Source of the DNA: Roseiarcus sp963806935
GTDB taxonomy: Bacteria > Pseudomonadota > Alphaproteobacteria > Rhizobiales > Beijerinckiaceae
Direction of reading: 5' to 3'
Assembly: GCA_963806935.1 (NCBI GenBank)
Contig: CAWEAT010000040.1
Span: 21,711 to 85,710, forward strand
Length of the DNA stretch: 64,000 bases
Under the pieces are notes generated by a model. The model was not told the origin of the DNA. It ran no database searches and saw only the letters and a program-made list of their open reading frames with translations. A program made the position numbers and the translations under genes. Shown one piece after another: positions 27,391 to 36,662 of the stretch. Positions within the stretch are counted from its first letter, which is position 1, and the number at the start of each line of letters is the position of its first letter.

Positions 27391-28707
27391 TCAGCCCAGA
27401 TCGTCGACCTCGAGCAGCAATTGTTTTGCTGCGAGCTTCAGCCACCTCGTGTTATTGGCGCGAAGCCTCTTGAGACGGCTGCCGAGAACGCTGGCGGTGT
27501 CCGCCGGAGAAGCACTCAGTTCGTGCATGAGTTGCATCCATTCCTCGCCGCAGGATTCGACGTCGGGCCGTAAATCACGAGCAAAGATGCCGTAGAATCG
27601 ATCAACTCCCTGGACGCCCTGGCTTTGGGCGTCCCGCCCGAGACGATCATAGTCGGCGATCATCGAGCGCGTTATCTCCGCGCATCGCTCGGGCGTCGGC
27701 GCGCGATATCTCATGGTTTCCTGGTAGGCGGGCTCGAGCGTGTCCCATCGCGCTCTGAACATCATCCGCACCAGCCTGACGAGGATCGCGACCGGGTCTG
27801 GCATGGCGGCCGGCAGCGACCAGTCGAGCATGCGACGGAGCGAATCGGTGTCAGCCGCAACAAAGATCAAAACGAGTTCCTTGAGCACGTCGTCGACGCT
27901 CTGCGCCCGGGTGATGACTGGAATGTACAGCATGTCTGAGGAAAAAAACGGAGGCAACGCCGGCGGCAACGAGCCGACGGTTATCGATGGGATCGCGCGC
28001 TCCAACACCGCTGGCCAGTCCTCGGCGTCTCCGATCGACCGTCGAACCGCCGACCACGGAACGCTTTCGGCCTCGCTGAAGCCCAGCAATTTCATGCCGT
28101 CGGCATTGCCCTCCACCGTCGACGCCTTGGGGTCGAACTGGTTTTCTGCGTCGCAGCTGACCGAAAGGACGACCCTCCATTCATAAAACTGTTCCCGAAG
28201 CCGGGCCTGCGCGAATTTCTGCGCCAGTTGGCGCGCGACGCCCTGCGCCACGCCATAGATTTGTTCACCCGGCAGGCCGATTTTCGGGTTGAGCGGCTTA
28301 TTGTCGGTGAACGTTCCCTTGACGAACAGCTCATTGATAAACTTTAGAATCCCGGCCTCGTCGCCGTCATACGCCTGATAGGATTGAAAGGGCGGCGGCG
28401 GGTTGGCTATGTCGGTGTTCTTGATGCAGATGATCCTCCGCTTGCCGTCGTAAAACCGTCCAAGCTCATAATTGCACCAGCTCATATCCATGCTGGCATG
28501 CGGGAAAATCAGCAGAAATATATCCGCGCTTCGGACGTTATCCTCAATCCATTGCCGCCAGTTGGCTCCACCATCCATTTCCTCGCTGATCTTGATATCG
28601 AGCTGAGTCGATGGCTTGGTTTCCAGGGCGTGAAGGGAGTTTTTTAGGGTTGTGGCGAGCTCGATATACTTGGAGTTATGACTTAAGAATATCTTGACGG
28701 GATCCAT
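27391..28707 (-). CDS. TIR-domain protein with uncharacterised C-terminal region
   Basis: This 438-residue protein has an N-terminal TIR domain (about 1-120): KIFLSHNSKYIELATTL gives the first strand and BB-loop area, NWRQWIEDNVRSADIFLLIF follows, and the putative NADase glutamate is E81 in WCNYELG. Many bacterial TIR proteins consume NAD+ during phage infection, but antiphage activity here is inference. The remaining 300 residues match no family I recognise; they include YQETMRYRAPTPERCAEI, which looks like a helical sensor. G+C is visibly below the neighbours, suggesting transfer. The ATG at 28707 is preceded by GGAGG that lies inside the terminal repeat of the insertion element. Confidence 0.82.
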   Translation of the reverse strand: MDPVKIFLSHNSKYIELATTLKNSLHALETKPSTQLDIKISEEMDGGANWRQWIEDNVRSADIFLLIFPHASMDMSWCNYELGRFYDGKRRIICIKNTDIANPPPPFQSYQAYDGDEAGILKFINELFVKGTFTDNKPLNPKIGLPGEQIYGVAQGVARQLAQKFAQARLREQFYEWRVVLSVSCDAENQFDPKASTVEGNADGMKLLGFSEAESVPWSAVRRSIGDAEDWPAVLERAIPSITVGSLPPALPPFFSSDMLYIPVITRAQSVDDVLKELVLIFVAADTDSLRRMLDWSLPAAMPDPVAILVRLVRMMFRARWDTLEPAYQETMRYRAPTPERCAEITRSMIADYDRLGRDAQSQGVQGVDRFYGIFARDLRPDVESCGEEWMQLMHELSASPADTASVLGSRLKRLRANNTRWLKLAAKQLLLEVDDLG

Positions 28708-28715
28708 GTGCAATG

Positions 28716-28749
28716 CCCTCCCGAGGAGGCTTATCCCGCTGAATCAGGT
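28716..28749. repeat. Left terminal inverted repeat of the IS1595-like element
   Basis: The repeat contains the transposase stop codon (28731-28733). Read on the minus strand, it carries GGGAGGG, which supplies the ribosome binding site of the TIR gene. Confidence 0.75.
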
Positions 28750-29753
28750 TCGTCTACATGTAGTGGCTGGGCGTCGCCGACGATCTGATTTTTGCTCGGG
28801 CTTTCGCGCCCGATGATGTCCCGATAGCTCGCCGGCGCGTGGTTGGCGGCGAGGCCGAGCATGGTTTCGAAGGAGACGTGCCGGTAAAATCTGCGATTGT
28901 AGCGAAACACGAATTCATCGAGGTAGGTATCGACCTGTTTGCGGCGCAAGCCGTGATACGTGCCGAGCGCCCAGCGCTTCATCAACGCGAACGCACGGTG
29001 GCTCCACGGGAGAACGATGTTCGCCGCCATCACGCCGACGACGCGCGGATCGTGCCGGTAATCGCCCGCAAGGCCGGGATAAGACGCATGTCCATCGGTG
29101 ATCAGCGTCGCGCCCGGCTTCACGTTGGCGCGCACGAAGGCTTCGAGCGACGCCGCGGAGTTGTCGGCGATCGCGGCGAGGCGTATGCGCCCCGAGCGCG
29201 TGTCGAGGTACTTCGCGCCCTTGCGCCGGGGCTTCGGCTTGTTGGTGTCGCGCTCGATGACCTCGATCGCTCCGGCAATCAGAATTGTCCCCGCCTTGCC
29301 GGGCTCGAAGAACGCGTCGCCAACCCGGAACGGAATCTCCGTCTGATCGACCTCGACGACGCCTTCGAGAAGGTCTCGGTTCGGATCGATCATTGAGCGC
29401 CGCAGTTTTTGCGTCAGCAGCCAGGCAGTCTTGTAGGTGACGCCGAGTTGGGCCCCCAGTTGCAGCGCCGACATGCCGTTGGAGTGCGTCGTCATCAAAT
29501 GCGCGGCCTGAAACCACGTCGTCAGAGGCAGCCTCGAGCGGTGCATCACGGTGCCGGCGGTGAGCGAGGTCTGGCGTCCGCAATCCAGACATTCAAACAG
29601 GCGTGGACGAGTTTTAAGCGCATTGGCGCGGCGCTTGCCGCAAGCGGGACAAATGAAGCCCTCGGGCCAGCGACACTCGAACAGAAACGTGGCGCAACTC
29701 GCCTCGTCGGCGAATGCTTTCTGAAATTCGGCGAGCGAACGGCCCCGCGCCAT
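28731..29753 (-). CDS. IS1595-family transposase
   Basis: This 340-residue DDE transposase has an N-terminal zinc ribbon (ICPACGKRR then FECLDCGRQTSLTAGTVMHRS), a helix-turn-helix region (SALQLGAQLGVTYKTAWLLTQKLR), and the ISXO2-like catalytic domain. The catalytic domain carries EVDQTEI (first Asp), ITDGHASYPG (second Asp) and HRAFALMKRWALGTYHGLRRKQVDTYLDEFVFRYNRR. It appears intact. The ATG at 29753 (MARGRSLAEF) is the natural start, and the open frame beyond it is the right end of the element. It reads towards the TIR gene. Confidence 0.92.
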   Translation of the reverse strand: MARGRSLAEFQKAFADEASCATFLFECRWPEGFICPACGKRRANALKTRPRLFECLDCGRQTSLTAGTVMHRSRLPLTTWFQAAHLMTTHSNGMSALQLGAQLGVTYKTAWLLTQKLRRSMIDPNRDLLEGVVEVDQTEIPFRVGDAFFEPGKAGTILIAGAIEVIERDTNKPKPRRKGAKYLDTRSGRIRLAAIADNSAASLEAFVRANVKPGATLITDGHASYPGLAGDYRHDPRVVGVMAANIVLPWSHRAFALMKRWALGTYHGLRRKQVDTYLDEFVFRYNRRFYRHVSFETMLGLAANHAPASYRDIIGRESPSKNQIVGDAQPLHVDEPDSAG

Positions 29754-29815
29754 GCCCTGGCTTCCTCGCGATTCCGCGCACGCTCGCGGACCGCTCAGAC
29801 ACAACATATAGCGGA

Positions 29816-29850
29816 ACCTGAGATCAAAGGGATAAGCCGCCTCCCGAGGG
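29816..29850. repeat. Right terminal inverted repeat of the IS1595-like element
   Basis: The repeat is complementary to 28716-28749 with three mismatches in the outer 22 bases. Beyond it, 29851-30008 is an AT-richer stretch without a gene, plausibly the former upstream region of the TIR gene displaced by the insertion. Confidence 0.72.
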
Positions 29851-30008
29851 TTCTTTGTACAGCGCAGCCAATATCCTGGATCTTTGATACGCCAATTATA
29901 CGAAGATTTCCTCGCCTCGGGCAAGGGCGGCTGTCTAGGTGGAATCAACCAATTACGCGCGATTACTGTAGCGTATTCGAGGCGCATCCTTCCGGGTCGT
30001 TGACGCCT

Positions 30009-30866
<858 letters not shown>

Positions 30867-31053
30867 GGGCGGTCCCGGGTTGAAAGCGCGGGACGTTTCC
30901 CCCGCCCGGGCGCCGATTGTCAACGGCAGGCGTGCTCGGGGGTTCTACCGAGATACGAGATGCGTCCGCGTATTGAATCGCGACGCTTTTCCATGCCATG
31001 GTCGACCGTTGACGACGAACGGCGAACAAGCGCCACGTCGCAGGGAGGAATTG

Positions 31054-32094
31054 ATGACGGACGAAAAATCAAATGTTTCGGCGGATCGCCGCAAGCTGCT
31101 CAAGGCGGCGGCCGCGGGCGCCGGTGCCGCGGCGCTGTTCGGAGGATTGGGCGTCAACCCAATGATCTCCCAGGCGCTCGCCGAGGCCGCGGGCCGTTCG
31201 GAAAAGCCGCTCAAGGCCGCATTCTCCAACGCCGGATTGCAGGCGACCTGGTGCGCGCAGGGCAAGCAGGCGGCGGAATATTGGGGCAAGCTGTTCAACG
31301 TCGACGTCACCTGGTTCGATGGCCAGCTCGACGCGGTCAAGCAGCGCGCCGCGATCGACGACATGGCCAACCAGAAGTGGGATTTCGTCGCCATCCAGGC
31401 GTTCGGCATCGGCACCTTGACCGCCCCGGTCAACAAGATGATCGAGGCCGGAATTCCGGTGATCGACATGGACACGCTGATCGCGCCGCTCGAACTCGAT
31501 CAACGTCCTCGCCTTCCTTGCGCCCGACAACGAATATCATGGGCGCTTCGGTCACTCAGGCGCTGGTCAATGCGATCAACGGCGAAGGCACGATCGTGAT
31601 GACTCAAGGGCGCGCTGGGACATACCGGCGCGCAGGGACGAGCCAAGGGCTTCCACTCGGTCGTCTCCAAGTTCCCGAAGATCCAGGTGCTCGACGAGCA
31701 GCCGGCCGATTGGGACGTCACCAAGGTCGCCCGCATCTGGGAGACGCTGTTGACCAAATATCCGAAGATCGACGCCGCGTTCTTCCATAATGACGACATG
31801 GCCCTCGCCGCCCTCAAGGTTATGGAGGCCAAGGGCCGCACCGAGACCAAGGTCGGCGGCGTCGACGCCATGCCCCCCGCGATCAAGGCGGTGCAGGAGG
31901 GCAAGATGTACGCGACGGTCCGCAATCCGTCGTGCCGCATCCATGGCGGCGCGATCGTCGCGGGCGTCCAGGCCGTCGTCCACGGCGCCAAGACCGGCAA
32001 GGACATTCCGAAGAACATCGTCACCGACGGGCCGGTGGTGACCAAAGCCAACGCCGACGGGATGCTGTGGATGCAGGAGCAGTTCCTGATCTGA
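31054..32094 (+). CDS. Sugar-type ABC transporter substrate-binding protein, possibly for methylthioribose (frame interrupted)
   Basis: This periplasmic binding protein of the ribose/galactose (RbsB-like) type begins MTDEKSNVSADRRKLLKAAA, a Tat-like signal (DRRKLLK) with an Ala-rich hydrophobic core. Matching sequence continues through three reading frames: KAAFSNAGLQATW and GIPVIDMDTL in the first, NVLAFLAPDNEY and GASVTQALVNAINGEGTIV after one-base shifts near 31493 and 31538, and then, from about 31610, LGHTGAQGRAKGF and DAAFFHNDDMALAALKVME. All three sites fit extra single bases and the frame closes again, which suggests sequence error. A GGAGGAATTG precedes the ATG. It heads an operon with ATPase, permease and mtnK. 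Confidence 0.82.
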
Positions 32095-32115
32095 TCCACA
32101 AGGCGACGTCTCGCC

Positions 32116-33609
32116 ATGTCGCTGCTCGAACTCAACGGCGTCTCGAAGTCGTTTGGCGGCGTCCAGGCGCTTCGGGGCGTCGACTTCACGCTGCTCGCCG
32201 GTCAGATCCACGGTCTGGCCGGCGAGAACGGCGCCGGCAAGAGCACGATGATGAAGATCATCGCCGGCGTCCACGGCGCCGACGCAGGGCGCATGCGCGT
32301 CGACGGGAAGGACGTGCATTTCCGCTCCTCGCGCGATGCCCTCGACTGCGGGCATCGGCATGGTGCATCAGGAGCTCAGCGTCGCCCCTGAATTGAGCGT
32401 CGCCGAGAATGTCTTTCTCGGCGCCCAGCCGGTCAACCGTCTGGGCGTCGTCGCGTGGCGGCGGATGGCCGAAGCCGCCGCGGCGCAACTCAAGAACCTC
32501 GGGCTCGACATCGACCCGCGCGCGCGGCTCGGCGATTTTCCGATCGGCGTGCAGCAGCTGGTCGAACTTTCGCGCGTGCTGTTCTCCGGCGCGCGCATCA
32601 TCATTCTCGACGAGCCGACCTCGGCGCTGTCGCCGCCCGAGATCGAGCGCCTGTTCGGGGTGCTCGCGCAAGCTGCGGGAGGGCGGCCGAAGCATCATCT
32701 TCATCTCGCATTTCCTCGACGATATTCTGAAGATCTCCGACGCGATCACCATCTTCCGCAACGGCCGCAATGTCGCCGACACCGAGGTCAGTCCGGCGAT
32801 CGACAAGGCCTGGATCATCGAGCGCATGATCGGCGCCGGGCGCGAGGACCTCGAGGAGAGCTACCTTCACGAGATCAAGCTCGAAAGCCGGCCCGAAGCG
32901 CCGGTCGCGCTACGCGCCATGGCGTTGACGCTCGAGCCCTCGTATCGCGACGTGACGTTCGAGGCGCGGGCCGGCGAGGTGCTCGGCATTTACGGCTTCA
33001 TGGGCTGCGGCCAGCTCGAGCTGGCGCGCACTCTGTTCGGGAAGCTTCGCGCCGACAGCGGCTCGCTCGAGATCGACGGCGAAATCAAGAGGCTGCCCAA
33101 TACCGCGGCCGCCAAGTCGGCCGGCGTGGCTTATGTGGCGGAAAGCCGGCGCTCGATGCTGTTCGGCGACGAGCCGGTGTACAAGAATATCTCAATTGCG
33201 ATCCTCGAGCGCCTGTCGCGCTGGCTGCTCAAGCCCGAGCGCGAACGGGAAATCGCCGCCGAGCAGGTCAAGGCGCTCGACATTCGCCCGCCCCGGATCG
33301 AAGCGCGCCTCGGCGCGCTCTCCGGCGGCAATCAGCAGAAAGTCGCGCTGGCGAAGTGGCTGACCCACTGCTCCGCGCATTCTACTGCTCGCCGAGCCGA
33401 CGAGAGGCATGGACGTCGGCGCCAAGGAAGACGTGGTCAGGATCGTGCGCGCCTTGCGCGATCAGGGCATCGCGATCGTCGTTTTCTCGACCGAGCCGGA
33501 GACCGTTCTTTCGCTTGCCGACCGGGTGCTGGTGATGCGCAAGGGCGAAATCGCGCATGAGTTCGCCGGCGAGGCGATCAGCAAGGACCGCCTGCTGGCG
33601 GCCGCTTGA
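32116..33609 (+). CDS. Sugar ABC transporter ATP-binding protein, RbsA-like (frame interrupted)
   Basis: This is a duplicated ATPase of the ribose/xylose/galactose importer class, about 497 residues when reconstructed. The first domain has Walker A GENGAGKST, Q-loop region GMVHQELSVAP and Walker B IILDEPTSAL; its signature is degenerate (IGVQQLVELSRVL). The second domain has AYVAESRR and the signature LSGGNQQKV. Its Walker B reads LLLAEPTRGMD, with Ala in place of the usual Asp before Glu. One-base insertions near 32347, 32669 and 33369 split it, and three shifts restore the original frame. The permease follows after 13 bases. Confidence 0.82.
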
Positions 33610-33622
33610 CGATGGGATTTCA

Positions 33623-34660
33623 ATGAACACGCCAAGCGCCGAAGCGCGTTCCGCCCGCGGCTTTCGTTTCGGGGATTTCCTGCGCGATCAGCTGCGCAAC
33701 ATCGCGCCCTTTATTACCCTGATCGCGCTGGTCGCCTTCTTCAGTCTGGCGAGCCCGACCTTCGCCTCGCTCGGCAACCTGGAGAACATCCTTCAGCAGG
33801 TGTCGGTCACGGCGATCATGGCGGTTGGCCTGACGTTCGTCATCCTGACCGCCGAAATCGATCTCAGCGTCGGCGCGATCGCCGGCGCAACCGCGATCGT
33901 GCTGACTTTCTTCACCGCTCAGCCCGATTACGTGAACATCGCCAACCTGCCGATGCCCGGCGCGATCGCAATCGTCCTGGCGCTCGCGGCCTGCTTCGGG
34001 CTCGGCCTGATCACTGCGTTGGGCGTCACCCGCATCGGCATCCCCTCGTTCATCATGACGCTGGCGATGATGCAGATCGGGGCCGGCGTCTCGGCGGTGC
34101 TGGTGCGCGGGCAGATCGCCTATACCGTTCCGCCTCTCATTCTCACGCTGGGGTCGAAGACGATTTTCGGCGTCCCCTGGATCATCATCGTCGCGGCGGT
34201 CTTCCTGCTCGTCGCCCATCTGGTGCTGACCTATACCCGCTTCGGCCGCTACGTTTACATGGTCGGGGGAAACCGGGAGGCGGCGGAGTATTCCGGCGTC
34301 AACGTCCGCTTCATCGTCGGCGCCGTGATGGTGATCTCCGCCATGTGCTCGGGCTTCGCCGGCATGGTCGGCGTCGCCTATTTCGGCAGCGCCCAGCAGA
34401 ACGAATTCGACACCTTCCTGCTCGACGCCATTGCCGCGGTGGTGGTCGGCGGCACGAGCCTGTTCGGCGGACGCGGCGGCATCGGCAACACGATCGTCGG
34501 CCTGTTCGTGCTCGGCGTCCTCAACAACGGCCTCGACTACGTGAAGATCGACAGCTTCCTCAAGATCCTCATTCGCGGCCTGATCCTCCTCATCGCGCTC
34601 ATCATCAACGTCTACGCCGAGCGGCTGCGCACCGCGCGAAGCGGCGAACGGGCCGGCTGA
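33623..34660 (+). CDS. Sugar-type ABC transporter permease, RbsC-like
   Basis: This 345-residue inner membrane permease has about ten helices. It carries the family segment AVGLTFVILTAEIDLSVGAIAGATAIV near residue 70, and later GGNREAAEYSGVNVRF, the EAA-like coupling loop, and the AIAAVVVGGTSLFGGRGGIGNTIVG signature. The ATG at 33623 follows GGGA by seven bases and gives a short cytoplasmic N terminus. It is intact, unlike the two genes before it. The mtnK start is five bases after its stop, tying this transporter to methylthioribose metabolism. Confidence 0.92.
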   Translation: MNTPSAEARSARGFRFGDFLRDQLRNIAPFITLIALVAFFSLASPTFASLGNLENILQQVSVTAIMAVGLTFVILTAEIDLSVGAIAGATAIVLTFFTAQPDYVNIANLPMPGAIAIVLALAACFGLGLITALGVTRIGIPSFIMTLAMMQIGAGVSAVLVRGQIAYTVPPLILTLGSKTIFGVPWIIIVAAVFLLVAHLVLTYTRFGRYVYMVGGNREAAEYSGVNVRFIVGAVMVISAMCSGFAGMVGVAYFGSAQQNEFDTFLLDAIAAVVVGGTSLFGGRGGIGNTIVGLFVLGVLNNGLDYVKIDSFLKILIRGLILLIALIINVYAERLRTARSGERAG

Positions 34661-34665
34661 ACGGG

Positions 34666-35928
34666 ATGGCGACCTACGCGCCGGTCGACGGTTCGCGCCT
34701 TGCCGGCGCGCTCGCCGATATTCCGGCCGTCCGCGAACGGCTCGGCGGCGCGCCGTCGGGCTGGCGCATCCGCGAGGTCGGCGACGGCAACCTCAATCTC
34801 GTGTTCATCGTCGAGGGGAGCAGCGACGGCGTCGTCGTCAAGCAGGCGCTGCCCTACGTGCGCCTGGTCGGCGACTCCTGGCCGCTGCCGCTCGAGCGGA
34901 GCTGGTTCGAATATAGCGCGCTGACCGAGCAGGCCCGCCACGCGCCGCGGCTCACGCCCGAAGTGTTCCACTTCGACCGCGCCCAGGCGATGATCGTGAT
35001 GGAATATCTCCGGCCTCACGTCATCATGCGCAAGGGGCTCGTGCGCGGGATCGAGTATCCTCGCTTCGCCGCCGACGTCGCCGAGTTTCTTGCCGCGACC
35101 CTGTTCAACACCTCGGCGCTGGCCGGAACGGCGGCCGAGCACAAAGCGCGCATCGCGCTGTTCGCGCCGAACACGGCCTTGTGCAAGATCACCGAGGATC
35201 TCGTCTTCACCGACCCCTATCGCGAGGCGCCGCTCAACCGCTGGACGCGGCCTCATCTCGACGCGCAGAAGCAGGCGTTCGAGCGCGACAGCGCGCTGAA
35301 AGTCGCCGCGCAGGCTCTGAAACTGAAGTTCATGACCTCCGCCGAGGCGCTGATCCATGGCGACCTCCATACCGGCTCGATCATGGCGACGGCCGAGGAC
35401 ACCCGCGTGATCGATCCCGAATTCGCCTTCATCGGGCCGATGGGGTTCGACGCCGGCGCGGTGATCGGCAATCTTTTCCTCGCCTATTTCGCCCAAGGGG
35501 GGCATGAGGCTCAGCCGCATGCGCGCGACGCCTACCGCGAGTGGATTCTCGCCCAGGCCGAAGACGTGTGGTCGGGGTTCCACGATCGCTTTCTTAGCCT
35601 TTGGCGCGCGGCGCCCGCGGGCGACGCCTATCCCGCGAGCCTCTTTCCCTCCGCCGAGGATCGGGCGGCGATGGAAAAGGAGCGGACGCGATTCATGCGC
35701 GCCCTGTTCGAGGATACGCTGGGCTTCGCGGGGGCGAAAATGATCCGCCGCATCCTCGGCCTCGCCCATGTCGAGGACCTCGAGTCGATCGCCGACCCGG
35801 AGCGACGCGCGCAATGCGAAGCGAAAGCCCTGCGGCTCGCCCGCGAGCTCGTGCTTGGGGCCGGGGGTTTCGCCAGTCTCGCCGACGCGACCGGCGCTGC
35901 GCGGGCGGTCGAGAGCGCAAAGGTGTGA
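34666..35928 (+). CDS. mtnK: S-methyl-5-thioribose kinase
   Basis: This 420-residue kinase phosphorylates 5-methylthioribose in the methionine salvage pathway. Its eukaryotic-like kinase fold has GDGNLNLVFIV near the N terminus, VVKQALPYVR with the ATP-contacting Lys, the MtnK-type LERSWFEYSAL, the catalytic loop LIHGDLHTGSIM and the metal-binding VIDPEFAFIGPMGFDAGAVIGNL. The length is normal. It immediately follows the permease gene with a weak ACGGG upstream, so coupled translation is likely. No mtnA or later salvage genes are in the window. Confidence 0.95.
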   Translation: MATYAPVDGSRLAGALADIPAVRERLGGAPSGWRIREVGDGNLNLVFIVEGSSDGVVVKQALPYVRLVGDSWPLPLERSWFEYSALTEQARHAPRLTPEVFHFDRAQAMIVMEYLRPHVIMRKGLVRGIEYPRFAADVAEFLAATLFNTSALAGTAAEHKARIALFAPNTALCKITEDLVFTDPYREAPLNRWTRPHLDAQKQAFERDSALKVAAQALKLKFMTSAEALIHGDLHTGSIMATAEDTRVIDPEFAFIGPMGFDAGAVIGNLFLAYFAQGGHEAQPHARDAYREWILAQAEDVWSGFHDRFLSLWRAAPAGDAYPASLFPSAEDRAAMEKERTRFMRALFEDTLGFAGAKMIRRILGLAHVEDLESIADPERRAQCEAKALRLARELVLGAGGFASLADATGAARAVESAKV

Positions 35929-35975
35929 TCAGCGGACGCCGATCTGACGAATCTGATCCTGGCTTGGCGGACAAG

Positions 35976-36356
35976 CTACCCGGCCCACAAGAGGCCAATG
36001 TCGTGACGCGAGCGCAGCCGGGTGTCGGCAGTGACGAGGGTTAGGTCGCGATTGAGGCAATGCGCGACCAGCAGGCGATCGAAAGGGTCGCGGTTGTCCC
36101 AGTCGAGTCCGCCCGCAGTCTCCGCATCCGCGCCGTCGATTGGGAGTTCGAGGAAGCCGGCGGCCAGCGCAGCGGCGCGCGGAGATCCCTCAAACCCAAG
36201 CTTGCCGCTTCTCCGCTTGATCGCGATTTCCCAGAACGCGGCGGCGCTGACGTAGACATCCGCCTCCTCGGCGATCGTTTTGCGCAGAATATGGGCGAGC
36301 CTGGTCGACTCGCTCTGGAACCAGAGAAAGACGTGTGTGTCGATGAGGAGGCTCAC
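35976..36356 (-). CDS. PIN-domain toxin, VapC-like
   Basis: This 126-residue PIN-domain ribonuclease toxin carries the conserved acidic residues: LLIDTHVFLWF (Asp6), the glutamate in AAAFWEIAIK, DPFDRLLVAHCL and LTLVTADTRL. PIN toxins usually cleave tRNA or rRNA. The GTG start at 36356 follows the antitoxin stop by two bases, the tight arrangement typical of a toxin-antitoxin operon. Confidence 0.88.
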   Translation of the reverse strand: MSLLIDTHVFLWFQSESTRLAHILRKTIAEEADVYVSAAAFWEIAIKRRSGKLGFEGSPRAAALAAGFLELPIDGADAETAGGLDWDNRDPFDRLLVAHCLNRDLTLVTADTRLRSRHDIGLLWAG

Positions 36357-36358
36357 TC

Positions 36359-36592
36359 TTAGCCTTCGAACAGGCGCTCGATTTCGGGATCGGGAGCATC
36401 GAAGTCATCGGCAATGAAGCTGATGCGCATCAGCTTTGAGGGCTTGCGCGCCCGCTTCCTCGGGCCAATCGGTGCAAGCCGGGCCTTGGCGACGCCGTTC
36501 TTGGCGATGATGATCTCTTCGCCGCGCTCGGCGGCCTCGACGAGCGACGAGAGATGCGTCTTGGCTTCATAGAGATTGACGGTGCGGGCCAT
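36359..36592 (-). CDS. Phd/YefM-type antitoxin partner
   Basis: This 77-residue protein begins MARTVNLYEAKTHLSSLVEAAERGEEIIIAKNG, the classical Phd/YefM fold with its N-terminal DNA-binding part. The C-terminal tail FIADDFDAPDPEIERLF is acidic and should wrap the PIN toxin. The ATG at 36592 is chosen because the domain begins there; the longer frame has no family sequence. It likely represses its own operon, though no operator repeat was identified. Confidence 0.88.
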   Translation of the reverse strand: MARTVNLYEAKTHLSSLVEAAERGEEIIIAKNGVAKARLAPIGPRKRARKPSKLMRISFIADDFDAPDPEIERLFEG

Positions 36593-36662
36593 GGATTCAG
36601 CATAGGCGCGAGCGGCGAGTTGGTCAAGTTGGTCAGATAGCCCGGCGCTCACATCTTGCGGA

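Larger units (their letters stand above)
28716..29850 (-). mobile_element. IS1595-family insertion sequence (ISXO2-like transposase)
   Basis: This 1135-base element has imperfect terminal inverted repeats. The left end starts CCCTCCCGAGGAGGCTTATC, and the right end read inward starts CCCTCGGGAGGCGGCTTATC. Nineteen of the first 22 positions match, and similarity continues to about 34 bases, ending ATCAGGT against CTCAGGT. It holds one transposase gene on the minus strand. The 8-base flanks (GTGCAATG and TTCTTTGT) do not match, so no target duplication is seen. The element sits 8 bases upstream of the TIR gene start. Confidence 0.8.

Noticed and set aside
29851..30008. Missing target duplication read as evidence that the IS1595-like element is not real
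   Set aside because: The terminal inverted repeats and intact transposase are convincing; lack of an 8-base duplication is common after later change or recombination.
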